This document shows positions 53,638 to 63,554 of a stretch of DNA of 64,000 nt, piece after piece (position 1 is the stretch's first letter; every line of letters begins with the position of its first letter). Under the pieces are notes generated by a model. The model made no database searches. It had not been told where the DNA came from and saw only the letters and a program-made list of their open reading frames with translations. The DNA comes from Nematopogon swammerdamellus (Eukaryota; Arthropoda; Insecta; Lepidoptera; Adelidae), in assembly GCA_946902875.1 (NCBI GenBank), contig OX336348.1, positions 13,045,741-13,109,740 on the forward strand. The letters run 5' to 3'. A program made the translations under genes and the position numbers.

Positions 53638-56600
53638 ATGTCAATGCATGACAGCGGCGGCTCCCGGCGTACGGCGACACGGTCGGCGCCTCAGCGGGCA
53701 GGTACAGCTGCAAGCGGCGCTGCAGGCCGTGGTCAGAACACCCAACTAGGACACCGTGCACGGAACACCACACGCCGCCCCCGACGCGTGTCTGTGCACC
53801 GGCCCAGCAGCGCATCAGACACCTCGCCCTCCCCACCCGCGCCCGCATCACCGTGCCGCCGCCGCCTGCGCCCACGAGTCGCCACTTTGATACCATCCAC
53901 CGCACACCCTCCACCGACGCCCGCCGTGACGTCGTCAGAATCATCTGGCGACGACGACGGGCCGACGACGCCGCTCCCGTCAGAAGAACTACGACGAGGA
54001 CGACGTCCACCACCGGCCGGCTTGGGGCCATCGGGGCTTCATGCTCCGCCTATAGTCCCCGCTACCGATGGTGTAGTGCGCCGTATGCGCTGGCCCTATG
54101 ACCTTAATATGAAAGTCATGACGGCGTACTACAGGGCCACAGAGGGAGAAACCAACCGGACCATGTTTCGAGCAAGACTGCTTACTGAGTTTCAGGCTCT
54201 TGAACCGACAATGTCTTTTTCAGCCCAGCGTCTATCAGACCAGGTACGCGTCATCCGGACACGGAAGTTCTTGGATGACGCCGTGCTGGAACGACTGCGC
54301 CTAGATGCGCTCCCTACTACCATAGCTCCCGCTTCTTCGCAGCCGCGCGCAGACGCTGTCTGCGCCTTGTCGGACGCGCTCCGCTCACCACACGCCCCTG
54401 TATGTGAAGTGGCGAATATAAGTGAGCTGCTGTCACAGCCACCACCTTCAGCGGAGGACGGGGGTGAGGTAGTAGTGGGAGACGTAAGTACCCAGGATGA
54501 TGAGCAAATGAGAAGCGCCCTGGAGCGGGCGATTTTGGAGTTTCGATCGGTAAGCTTTGTAACTAGGCCGCGAATACCGCGCTTGCCCACAAATAGAAAA
54601 AATATGAGCATTGTGGGGACCATGAATTCCCATTTAAAACCATATATGGAATCTAGCGAGAGCCTAGTCGATACCCACTCACTCCTCTGTTGTGCGGCGA
54701 TCGCCGCATGTCGAATGGCCGGTGTCAAATTCGAAAACAACAACCGCGCGAGACACACAGGCCCAACGTTGGCGGTCCCCGCTTGGCAGAGGAGAATACA
54801 GAAACGTATCGACGAGGCACGGGTCCTCATAGGGAAGCTTTGCTGCTTCAGGTCAGGAAATATGCGACCAAAAATTATGCGGTTCGTGACTAAAGTTCTA
54901 AAAGGGGTTGTAATAAGGCCCTCCCATCCCAACTTCAAGTCAGTGGTCACGGAGCGCATAGACGACCTGAAGCAGCGGATCAGCGCGTGGGCAAAGCGTA
55001 TCCGCCGCTATAGAGAGCGTGTCGATCGATATCAACTGAATCGCCAGTTCCAGAGTGACCAAAGGCGGGTGTATAGAAACTGGGAGCAGCCTAAACAGCT
55101 AGTGGCAGATGAGGCTAAACCTACCAAAGCAGAAAATTATCAATTCTGGAGTAAAATATGGTCAGAGCCCGTCTGCCACGTCGAAGGTGAATGGATGAGG
55201 ACTGTCGAGCGAGCATGTCAAGACATAGAGCCGATGGAGCCAGTGAACTTGACAGAGCTTGATGTTAGTTCGGCAATCCGTCGTGCCCACAATTGGAAGT
55301 CTCCCGGGGCCGACGGACTGCACAACTTCTGGCTCAAATGGCTTACTTGCTGCCATGCTCGCTTGGCAATTCAATACCAAGAAGCCATAGACCAACGAGC
55401 GCTACCAGAGTTCATGACCACAGGAATCACCCACCTGCTCCATAAAACCGGTAGTACCGCGGATCCAAAAAATTACAGACCAATTACATGTTTGCCTACT
55501 ATCTATAAACTACTGACATCCATTCTGACAAACAAAATAAATGTTCACGACCGCCAAAATAACATCATGTCGGCTACTCAGAATGGATGTCGGGCTGGAT
55601 CCCGCGGTACTAAGGAGCTTCTTCTCATAGATGCGACTATTTTCCAGCAGGTTCGCCGCAGCAGAAAGAATCTGTCCGCCACCTGGATTGATTATAAAAA
55701 GGCATTTGATTCTGTACCCCACACATGGCTCAAGAAAGTTTTACTAATATACAAAGTTGATGAAAACATCTGTCAATTCCTGAGTGCATGTATGGAACAA
55801 TGGAAAACAGTTCTCAGCCTTCCAGGTGAAAGACAGCTTTCTGATGTGGACGACTGCATTCATATACGGCGGGGCATCTTCCAGGGTGACAGCCTGAGCC
55901 CGCTTTGGTTCTGCTTAGCTCTGAACCCTCTCAGTTCGCTTCTGGAGGATTCGGGACTGGGCTACTTTCTGCGGAGAGGGAGCCACTCGATTTCTCACTT
56001 GTTCTATATGGATGACCTAAAAATACTGGCTAGTTCGGACTCTGAGCTGATGTCGATGCTGAAGACAACTGAAAATTTCAGCACGGACATTGGAATGGAG
56101 TTCGGAATAGACAAGTGTGCGAGCATCCATATAAAACGAGGGAGGGTCATGGCCTCCGACGGGATTCAACTCTCGGAGTCGGTGAACATTCGAGCCCTCT
56201 CTGACGAAGAAACCTACAAATATTTGGGTATGCAGGAGTGCCTTGGTATCAAGGATACGGTCATGAAACAACATGCAAAGGCTAAATTCTATCACCGTCT
56301 CACAATAGTACTGAAAAGTCTATTGTCGGGCGGTAATAAAATCAGAGCCTACAACGGTTGGGTCATGCCCGTTCTTATATACACCTTTGGCATACTCAAA
56401 TGGTCTCAGACTGAGCTGGACGCCCTGGACAGAAAGGTCAGAACGCTGATGACGACGTCCCGGATGCATCACCCACGATCATCGGTCATGAGATTGTATA
56501 TCCCGCGGAAGTGTGGGGGTAGAGGTATGCTAAATGCCAAAAACCTACACAACCGCGAGGTATGCAATCTCCGTCAGTATTTTATGGAAAAGACTGATGT

Positions 56601-57510
56601 TTGTGAGATGCACCGCGATGTCGTCGTCAGTGATAAAGGCCTTACCCCGTTGGACATGGGAAAAGAGGACTGGCGGAAGCCACTTGTACTGAGCACCGAG
56701 GACCGCCTGGAAGTATGGAAAGGCAAGGCGCTGCACGGTAGGTACTTCCGGTCTCTCACGGGGCCGGATGTAGATCAACTCGCCTCCGTGCACTGGCTAC
56801 GCTTCGGGGACCTCTTTGGGGAAACCGAGGGTTTTGTCTGTGCAATACAAGACGAAGTTGTCAAGACCAACAATTACAGGAGATTCATTATGAAGGATGG
56901 CACCATTGACATCTGCCGCGCCTGCCACAAACCTGGCGAATCCCTCAGACATGTAATCTCCGGTTGTTCGCAACTTGCCAACTCCGAGTATTTGCACAGG
57001 CACAACCTAGTAGCCAGGATCATCCATCAGCAACTTGCTTTGAAGTTCAACCTTGTCGGCTCGGAGGTGCCTTACTACAAGTATAACCCACAGCCAGTTC
57101 TCGAAAATGCTCACATCACGCTCTACTGGGACCGGTCGATTATCACTGATAGGACTATTATGGCTAATAGACCTGACATAGTAATCATCGACCGGGAGGC
57201 GCGGCGCGCAGCGCTCGTCGACATCACGGTGCCGCATGACGAGAACCTTGTGAAGGCAGAAAAAGACAAGATGTTAAAATACATCGATCTGTCTCATGAG
57301 GTTACCGACATGTGGCCCGTGGACTCGACGATCGTTGTGCCCATAGTCGTGTCTGCGCATGGGCTGATAGCGAAGAGCCTCGACCATCATCTCAAGAGGC
57401 TCTCACTAGAGCCACTTGCTTGGATCAAGGGTCAGATGCAGAAGGCGGTCTTGCTCGACACCGCTCGAATTGTCCGAAGGTTTCTCTCTCTCGGGTCCGA
57501 CCATAGGTAG
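53638..57510 (+). CDS. R4/Dong-type LINE protein (RT plus restriction-like endonuclease)
   Basis: 1290 codons, uninterrupted. Pro/Arg/Ser-rich N-terminus (1-145); a Myb-like patch RMRWPYDLNMKVMTAYY (about 148-165); RT with KSPGADGLHNFWLKWL (555), NYRPITCLPTIYKLLTSIL, IDYKKAFDSVPHTWLKKVL (685), RRGIFQGDSLSPLWFCLAL (747) and LFYMDDLKILAS (789; catalytic YMDD); a CX2CX8HX4C zinc knuckle (CRAC...H...C, about 1093-1110); and the nuclease core RPDIVIID...LVDITVP (1177-1196), as in R2/R4 enzymes. It would nick a specific DNA site and copy its RNA there. Start codon: first Met in a long frame, an earlier non-AUG start cannot be excluded. All key residues are present. Confidence 0.9.
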   Translation: MSMHDSGGSRRTATRSAPQRAGTAASGAAGRGQNTQLGHRARNTTRRPRRVSVHRPSSASDTSPSPPAPASPCRRRLRPRVATLIPSTAHPPPTPAVTSSESSGDDDGPTTPLPSEELRRGRRPPPAGLGPSGLHAPPIVPATDGVVRRMRWPYDLNMKVMTAYYRATEGETNRTMFRARLLTEFQALEPTMSFSAQRLSDQVRVIRTRKFLDDAVLERLRLDALPTTIAPASSQPRADAVCALSDALRSPHAPVCEVANISELLSQPPPSAEDGGEVVVGDVSTQDDEQMRSALERAILEFRSVSFVTRPRIPRLPTNRKNMSIVGTMNSHLKPYMESSESLVDTHSLLCCAAIAACRMAGVKFENNNRARHTGPTLAVPAWQRRIQKRIDEARVLIGKLCCFRSGNMRPKIMRFVTKVLKGVVIRPSHPNFKSVVTERIDDLKQRISAWAKRIRRYRERVDRYQLNRQFQSDQRRVYRNWEQPKQLVADEAKPTKAENYQFWSKIWSEPVCHVEGEWMRTVERACQDIEPMEPVNLTELDVSSAIRRAHNWKSPGADGLHNFWLKWLTCCHARLAIQYQEAIDQRALPEFMTTGITHLLHKTGSTADPKNYRPITCLPTIYKLLTSILTNKINVHDRQNNIMSATQNGCRAGSRGTKELLLIDATIFQQVRRSRKNLSATWIDYKKAFDSVPHTWLKKVLLIYKVDENICQFLSACMEQWKTVLSLPGERQLSDVDDCIHIRRGIFQGDSLSPLWFCLALNPLSSLLEDSGLGYFLRRGSHSISHLFYMDDLKILASSDSELMSMLKTTENFSTDIGMEFGIDKCASIHIKRGRVMASDGIQLSESVNIRALSDEETYKYLGMQECLGIKDTVMKQHAKAKFYHRLTIVLKSLLSGGNKIRAYNGWVMPVLIYTFGILKWSQTELDALDRKVRTLMTTSRMHHPRSSVMRLYIPRKCGGRGMLNAKNLHNREVCNLRQYFMEKTDVCEMHRDVVVSDKGLTPLDMGKEDWRKPLVLSTEDRLEVWKGKALHGRYFRSLTGPDVDQLASVHWLRFGDLFGETEGFVCAIQDEVVKTNNYRRFIMKDGTIDICRACHKPGESLRHVISGCSQLANSEYLHRHNLVARIIHQQLALKFNLVGSEVPYYKYNPQPVLENAHITLYWDRSIITDRTIMANRPDIVIIDREARRAALVDITVPHDENLVKAEKDKMLKYIDLSHEVTDMWPVDSTIVVPIVVSAHGLIAKSLDHHLKRLSLEPLAWIKGQMQKAVLLDTARIVRRFLSLGSDHR

Positions 57511-57835
57511 CCTGGGTTCGCCCCGCCGCCGGTGGTGGAAATTCCATTTTGTTATTTTATATTAATTTTAGATTTAAGTTTTTTATGTAAAATTAATATA
57601 AAAAAGAAATGTGTCAATAAACGAATAATATTATCGGAGAACTCCGTAACCACGGCCTGCACCTGCCGGCGCGCTTAGAGGCTTGTCTCCCGCCGCCGCC
57701 GCCGATATTACCGTTTTTAGTTTTTGTATTAATTTTGTGTATTTTTATGACTTTTTTGTATATTATATGTAAAATTAATAGAAAATTTTGAAAACGTGAA
57801 AACGTGTAAATAAGGGAAAATAATATAACCGTTTA
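57511..57835 (+). other. 3' UTR of the R4/Dong-type LINE
   Basis: Contains TATATTAATTTTA and its rough complement (57560-57600), a GC-rich patch at 57650-57705 and TTATGTAAAATTAATA. No gene. Confidence 0.6.
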
Positions 57836-59970
57836 ATAATAAATAATAATAAAAATCCATTTATTGAGTGTGATAAACATTTGCATACAGAGCAGTAATA
57901 CTTAGTCTAACTTAATACATTTATTTACATGATTTATGTTGTTGCTGACTGGTGTAACGGTGCTTACTCAAAAGGCAAGGGGTATTGCATACGAGCAATC
58001 TCTTACCCCCTTCCTAAGTGATATAATCTGCTAATTTGACATCTCTTTTGCGGTCAGACTTCATTTAGTGGCAGAAATTAACAATACAAAATTTACAATT
58101 ATGAAACAATAAAATATAAATATAAATATGAATCAAATATTTGAATTTGAATTTTGAATTTGAAACAGCAAGACTAACATAACAAAAAAAAAACCAACAA
58201 ACTACCCACAGGGAACTACCCACCTACACCACAACTATTTGTCGATTTTGATCATTTGCATAATACATAAAAATTTCAGAAATTAGCAGAGGTAGTGAGA
58301 TTTGAGCTTATTTTTAAACGATTCAAGCCTTGGCACGCTTCTGATTTCGATTGGTAGTGCATTCCAAAGTCGAGGAGCCTGCACAGCATATGATCTGCTC
58401 ATGAAGCGTGAACAGTGCTTAGGGATTTGGAGAATTCCTGTGTCGGAGGATCTCAGTGGTCGCCCATGCTGTGAAAGTGGAACTATCATCTCTCGTATGT
58501 ACTCTGGTATCTTTGTATCACTCAGACTTTTGTACAAGAAGCAAAGAATATGCATATTACGACGGTCACGGATCCTGAGCCAACCCAATTCCCTCCTATA
58601 GTGTGAGACATGATCATACTTCCTGAGATTGTAAATGTACCTAATACAGGCATTCTGCACCCTTTCCAGTTTGTCTACTAGTTCATATGTTAGATCAAGA
58701 AAACAAATGTCCGCATAATCTATGATAGGCAATAAGTATGCTTGTGCAAGCATGATTTTGGTTTTCCTTGGCAGTAGGTCCTGCATTTTACGCATCGAGT
58801 GTAAACTTGAAAATACTCTTCTAGTTATAGTATTGACATGTTCCCGCCATGTGAGGTTTTCATCTAGGTACAGGCCGAGGTTTCTAACCGATTTAGAAAA
58901 TGTAATGGGAGTTGACTCCACCATGAGCGGTAAAAATGCAGTTCTGTCAACCTTCGCAAGTAGTTTTCCACTTCCTAACATTATTGCTTGCGTCTTGCTT
59001 GGATTAATCAGTACGCCATATCGTTGAGCCCACTTGCAGATCTTAGTTAAATCTTCATTTAGCTGCGCAATTGCCGTGTTTAACGTGTCAGGCTTAGCAG
59101 ATAGATATATCTGTAAGTTGTTCGCATACATATTGTAGAGCTGTGAGGTAAAAGGTGAAGCGGTGTCGTGTCCTCTGGCTCCACGTGTAGCTGCAGCTTA
59201 TGTTGTATGGGCTAGTGCCCGGTTGTTCTGCCAAGCGATCTGTATTTATGCGAGGCATATTTGATATTTCAGCAATGTGTTAAGTGGCGTATGGAATTCT
59301 TAATTAGCCGTTATTTGCCACCTGTTGGTGTGCTAGTGAATCTTTCTGTTTCTTCGTCGCGAAGCGATGTAGGTTATTATCGATCTTTATTATTCAGTTG
59401 TGGGATAGGTGTCGCTATCACCACAATATGGTACTTAGAGCTGAGTCCAATAGTGATTGTTTTAATAAATAATGCGAAAAGCAAGGGAGATAGGAGGCCT
59501 CCCTGAGGGACACCGGTGACGATATCCTCCCAGTTCGACGTTTCACAATCTTTACAATTGATGCTCTGCTTGCGACCTTTCAGGTATGTTTCGAACCACG
59601 TTAGTACAACTTGTGCCATCTTAATTGACCGCAACCGGGCTAGGAGTATCGTATAGTCCACGGAATTAAAGGCGTTGCTGAAGTCCAGCAGTAAGCACTG
59701 TTACCGTTCTGTCATTCATCGCGCTCCGGACGTCTTCTGTTACTTTCAATAGAGCAGTTGTTGTGCTGTGTCCGGAACGGAATCCTGATTGAAGAGGGCC
59801 GTGTAAGTCATTGCTTGCTAAGTATTCGGACACCTGAACATGTACTAACTTTTCTAGAACTTTGGAGAGGACTGGCAGTATTGAGATTGGTCGAAAGTCC
59901 TTAGGACTTTCTACCTTAGCTTTTTTGGGCAGAGGTGTTATTAAAGCTCTCTTCCATAGCGCCGGGTAAG
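57836..59970 (-). pseudogene. CR1/L2-group LINE with a solo LTR inside
   Basis: Minus strand: ALWKRALITPLPKKAK, LPVLSKVLEKLVHVQV, SGFRSGHSTTTALLKVTEDV, a frameshift, ETYLKGRKQSINCKDCE, VTGVPQGGLLSPLLFALFI, then the solo LTR, then MYANNLQIYLS (YADD changed to YANN), NLGLYLDENLTWREHVNT, PIIDYADICFLDL, RLWNALPIEIRSVPRL. The 3' UTR runs to a TTATTA tail at the TAA tract shared with the R4/Dong-type element. 5' truncated near 59970. Confidence 0.8.
59134..59425. mobile_element. Solo LTR
   Basis: 292 bp, starts TGTAGAG, ends CCACA, flanked by ATAT on both sides (59130-59133, 59426-59429). Removing it with one ATAT restores KYHMYANNLQIY in the LINE. TG...CA ends with a 4-bp duplication fit a Ty3/gypsy-type LTR left by recombination. 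Orientation not settled. Confidence 0.75.
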
Positions 59971-60245
59971 TACCAGTTTATTGGATGAAAAAAAGACAAA
60001 AACAATAAAACAAAACACAGAGTAAAAATAAAGCTAGATAATAATAACTAAAGAAACAATAACAAATAAACAACAATTTTGAAGAAAAAGATAGCTAAGT
60101 ATATAAGATTTATAGGTAAGTACATGCTTTATTTTTCTCTCCTTCATCCAATGGGTGAGGTTATTGCCCCATGGCAATCTCTTCCAGCTCACCCATTAGA
60201 TTTAAGGGCACTAATTATAATGGGGCGCAGCGAACAAGTGCTAAA
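59971..60245 (-). repeat. LINE-like 3' end, no coding
   Basis: Minus strand has CTAATGGGTGAGCTGGAAGA, AACCTCACCCATTGGATGAA and an A/T-rich tail; this resembles the 3' UTR style of the LINEs at 4.7 and 57.9 kb. Confidence 0.45.
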
Positions 60246-60249
60246 TTTT

Positions 60250-60508
60250 TAAGTCGGTTAAAAAGAAATCGAAACGTAAATGGACGAAAGACTGGCTTCT
60301 GCAGCGACGAAGATTAGCTCACACAAATCTTTTGTCGGAATTGATATTAGAACCAGCTTATTGGCGGAATTATCTTCGGATGCATGAACCAACCTATTTC
60401 AGGCTTTTGGAACTTGTCACGCCATTCATTAAAAAAACAAGATACAAATATGAGACAGTCTATAACTCCACATAAGAGACTGTGTGCTACTCTTCGCTTC
60501 CTACAGGT
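60250..60508 (+). pseudogene. PIF/Harbinger transposase, N-terminal part
   Basis: With frameshifts: KWTKDWLLQRRRLAHTNLL, EPAYWRNYLRMHEPTYFRLL, LVTPFIKK, then ETVCYSS or LCATLRFL depending on frame. This is the standard N-terminal Harbinger region. Interrupted at LRFL by a 700-bp insertion; LRGFLASGMSYEEL at 61209-61262 is the expected continuation. Confidence 0.7.
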
Positions 60509-61212
60509 TAAGGCGGCTCTACACTCGCGCCGCGAAAGCCCGCGAAGGCCGCGAACCGCGAGTGTGGATGGTTTCGCGCCTTCGCGTTCGCGCTTCGCGG
60601 CGTTTCCCGTCCGGTGGCGGTTTTTTGGTCCACGTCAAAGGATTTGCGAAGCGCGAACGAAGCGCGAACGCGAACGCATCCACACTCGCGGTATTTTCGC
60701 AGTAGCGTGCGAGACGCAGTGAGGAGCGGACGTGCGATATTATGTTTTAAATAAAATGAGCGTTTTGTGGAGTAACGATCATGAGCTAGCGCTGCTTGAA
60801 TGTTATCAAACTGGACCCAAGCTTTGGCAGTCCCAACATAAGGCTCAAAAACAAAAATAAGGTGCATGATGCTTGGATGAGAATGAGTACCATTATGGAC
60901 ATTCCTGTGCCAGATTTAAAGAAAAAAAAATACTCGCTAATGTCGGTGTAATTTGTGTCAACCACCATCTTCTTTTTCTTCATTTCTTCTTTATTTGCTT
61001 TTTATATGCATGATTGTAGCACGCTATCGCGCACAGCGTCACGGCAGCAGCAGCAGCTACTTCGACGTCCATCTCCGTCAAACGCGCGAACGTAAGTGCG
61101 AAAGAAGCCGCGAATGTTGCGAGTGTAGAGGGCTATATTTTTCGCGCCGTGTCCGTGCGCGAACCGCGGCCGTGAATCACGGCCGCGGTTCGCGGGCGAG
61201 TGTAGAGCCGGC
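60509..61212. mobile_element. Harbinger-type element inserted in the transposase
   Basis: Ends read AAGGCGGCTCTACACTCGCG (60512) and the complement of AAGCCGGCTCTACACTCGCC (61188-61212), followed inward by CG-rich palindromic DNA (GCGAAGGCCGCG). TAA/TAG at the edges fits the 3-bp target. It carries the MADF-like fragment. Confidence 0.7.
60750..60955 (+). pseudogene. MADF/Myb-like accessory gene fragment
   Basis: ATG at 60758: MSVLWSNDHELALLECYQ, TGPKLWQSQHKA, then one frameshift near 60855 and NKVHDAWMRMSTIMDIPV, PDLKKKKYS. The order (LLECY..GP.LW....H......HDAW) matches the start of a MADF domain, the type of DNA-binding partner protein encoded next to Harbinger transposases. Truncated after about 65 residues. 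Confidence 0.6.
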
Positions 61213-61262
61213 TTTAGGTATCGAGGATTTCTAGCTTCGGGAATGAGTTATGAAGAGCTGTA
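61209..61262 (+). pseudogene. PIF/Harbinger transposase, middle scrap
   Basis: YRGFLASGMSYEEL continues the N-terminal part at 60508 and stops at the next insertion. A possible continuation (ISQTSIQ) starts near 61391. Confidence 0.65.
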
Positions 61263-61265
61263 AAG

Positions 61266-61388
61266 GCGGCTCTACACTCGCGCCGCGAAATCCCGCGAAG
61301 GCCGCGCTTCGCGGCATTTCGCGGTGCGAGTGTTGAGCGTAACTATTGAGTTACGCTCAACACTCGAATCTGTGGTTGAGCTGCCTTA
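61266..61388. mobile_element. Short Harbinger-type MITE
   Basis: 123 bp, AGGCGGCTC at the left, GAGCTGCCT at the right, TAA on each side (61263-61265, 61389-61391). Internal palindrome AGCGTAACTATTGAGTTACGCT. Confidence 0.75.
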
Positions 61389-61469
61389 ATATCGCAAACA
61401 TCGATTCAACATACTACAGGTGACAAAGCGACGGCTGCGCGCCCAGAGCCAGACTAAGCGAAAAATGAA

Positions 61470-61728
61470 AGCGCGAACAGCCACACACGGACGCTGGCGT
61501 CCGGAGTCACCGGACTCCGCTTCGCGTATCCTCCACACACGATGAGTTGGATTACGGCCAATGGAGTCGCGCCGTCATGGATTTTGGAATAATTGGATAT
61601 CCAAATTATTTCGTGAATCCACGCAATCCAAGTGAGATTTCACACACACGGTAACTTTTTTTGCGTTTTTGGAGTCAAGCGTTGGAATCACGTGGAGTCG
61701 ATTCTCCGTATGTGGCGGGCTTTATAGA
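61470..61728. mobile_element. MITE with GCCACACACGGA ends
   Basis: Left CAGCCACACACGGACGC and right GTATGTGGCGGGCT are roughly complementary; internal GGAGTC and GACTCC repeats. Similar left end at 49503. No coding. Confidence 0.5.
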
Positions 61729-62160
61729 TATCTACCTACTAAAGGTCTTTGTTATTACTGTTTTCCTTACTCCTTACTTATTTTTAATTTTTGCATACCT
61801 ACCTACTCAATAGTCAGATATTTTTAGATACTGTTAGATATGAGTTGTACGGTAGAATTGCTGGTGGGTGATACAGTCACTTTACACCAAAGAGATTTTA
61901 TGTATAGAGTGAGCACTACGAAGAAAGACTACAGAGAAATGACGGCCAATAGCTTAGGTATGAGGTAAGTTAGCGGGGTGGCGGAGCGCAGAGCCGCGCG
62001 GGGCGGGAAGCGAGCGGGAGAGGGGGTAGCTAGCGCTAGCTAGCGACTAGCGGCCCGGCGCCGGCCGGTCAGTCAACACGTGCATTGAAATACGTAGGGT
62101 TGTCACTTAGTCTACCAAAAATATATTTTTCGATTTATTATTTTACGAGTAAGTATTATG
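61729..62160. other. No gene seen
   Basis: Includes a GC-rich patch at 61970-62070 with GTAGCTAGCGCTAGCTAGCG. Nothing coding. Confidence 0.4.
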
Positions 62161-62166
62161 GTTAAT

Positions 62167-62240
62167 TGCGCCCGTAGTCTAGTGGTAAGTAAGGCGCTTC
62201 TCAATGCAGAAGTTGCGGGTTCAAATCTCGGGCATTAACT
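62167..62240 (+). repeat. tRNA-like pseudogene or SINE head
   Basis: GTAGTCTAGTGGTAAG (box A style) and GCGGGTTCAAATCTCG (box B style) at tRNA spacing, with partial acceptor pairing (GCCCG/CGGGC). The anticodon loop is not canonical, so no amino acid is assigned. Confidence 0.45.
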
Positions 62241-62660
62241 AATGTATTTATTTCCTTGATAAGGATTGCTATACGTGCATTTCATAACGAATAGGTACGA
62301 TTGCTCCGGTGAAGAAAAATAAAATTAGGTAACTAGTGCACACTGTTCTATGAAAGGTATTTTTGTGTTAACTGCTTCTGATTACCACTGGTCACCATAG
62401 AAGTGTACGAGTAATCGAACCGGATATAACAAATTGTGACAAGTTCGAGTGCTATATGACTGCCATAAGAATACTCAATAAACAATAAAACAACAACAAT
62501 AAAAACAATACCTCCTATGTCAGTGGGCAGAGTCCGTGCCTAGCAGTGGGACGTTTTAAAGGATTATAGAAGAAAGCAGATAGTGAATTTCATCGAAAAA
62601 AACGTTTTTATGTATTTATTAAACTTAAAATACAGAACTATGATAACTTTAAATACATAC
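62241..62660. other. No gene seen
   Basis: Ends with a LINE-tail-like scrap GTGCCTAGCAGTGGGACGTT near 62535. Otherwise unassigned. Confidence 0.4.
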
Positions 62661-62664
62661 CTAA

Positions 62665-62845
62665 ACTTATATGGGTTTTTAAATTACCTTGGTTGTTTGA
62701 CATTTAAACGGCTCACTCACTATCGTAATACGAGCTGTGTGGCTCGACATTTCGGCCAGAGTGCTCATCATGATGGGCCATACGTTTGGCCCGAAACGTC
62801 GAGCTACACAGCTCGTATTTCGACCGCGAGTAAAGCCGTTTTTTA
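62665..62845. repeat. Foldback element, copy 2
   Basis: ATACGAGCTGTGTGGCTCGAC pairs with GTCGAGCTACACAGCTCGTAT around CCATACGTTTGGCC. Same family as 17265-17445. Confidence 0.8.
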
Positions 62846-63550
62846 TTCTTATAATACCTACACCTAATACTAGAATAATATCTAAAAAACTAAACTTAAT
62901 AATAAAGAATTAATAACTGCGGTCTTGGCCTTGGACTAACCTTAAAATCTCCGAACCAAACATACATAAAATAATGAGTGCAGCATCTATTTAAAAAAAA
63001 AAAACTAAAAAAACCATTAGGTATACTTTGGACTACACACACAAACACAACTAAAATAACTCTTCCTCGGTCCTTAAACAAAATAATTTAAATTACAGAT
63101 TGAAAATTTTCACATTCCCCTAAACAATGTATTATCTTCGACTATTTTTATCCATCTTTCTCCTATTGATCCCTTAGTAGGACGTGGAAACCTTGGAAAC
63201 AAAAAAATTGTCCTTGAAAATTTCTCAATTACTTACTCATTCAACAATTTTTAAAGAATAGCGACAACCCTAATTAGCGGTCAATTCACTCTCATATTTT
63301 AACGTGGTTTAATACATATTTACTTACTTTCATACATGATATCCCAGAACTCTATTTCTAATCATTCATATGTGGCAGCCCTAATGAGCGCGTTCAATTT
63401 ATTTGTTTAATTAAATAATGCTTATGTTATTGCAATGCGAGGTCAATACATAAAATGTACTAAATTTTCAAATTGAAGTAGCGTTGTGACAACCCTTATT
63501 TGCCAGTGGAACCAAATATTTCTAAGCACATGGAAAACACGATATTTTAT
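62846..63550. other. AT-rich DNA, no gene
   Basis: Weak internal similarity between the blocks near 63255 and 63370-63500 (CAACCCT, TTTGCCAGTGG-like). No coding signal. Confidence 0.4.
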
Positions 63551-63554
63551 ATAA

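Larger units (their letters stand above)
53450..57835 (+). mobile_element. R4/Dong-type LINE, apparently full length
   Basis: One long ORF followed by a 320-base 3' region ending at a TAATAATAAATAATAATAA stretch (57832-57850). TAATAATAAG just before the 5' part fits the known preference of Dong for TAA repeats. The exact 5' boundary is not seen. GC content is clearly higher than in the flanks. Confidence 0.75.

Noticed and set aside
53519..54031. 170-codon minus-strand frame
   Set aside because: Antisense of the GC-rich N-terminal part of the R4/Dong-type gene; no independent support. The same holds for 54192-54959.
62167..62240. Functional tRNA gene (also 18205-18300 and 43710-43790)
   Set aside because: Box A and B strings are present but acceptor and anticodon stems do not pair well, so SINE or pseudo-tRNA is more likely.
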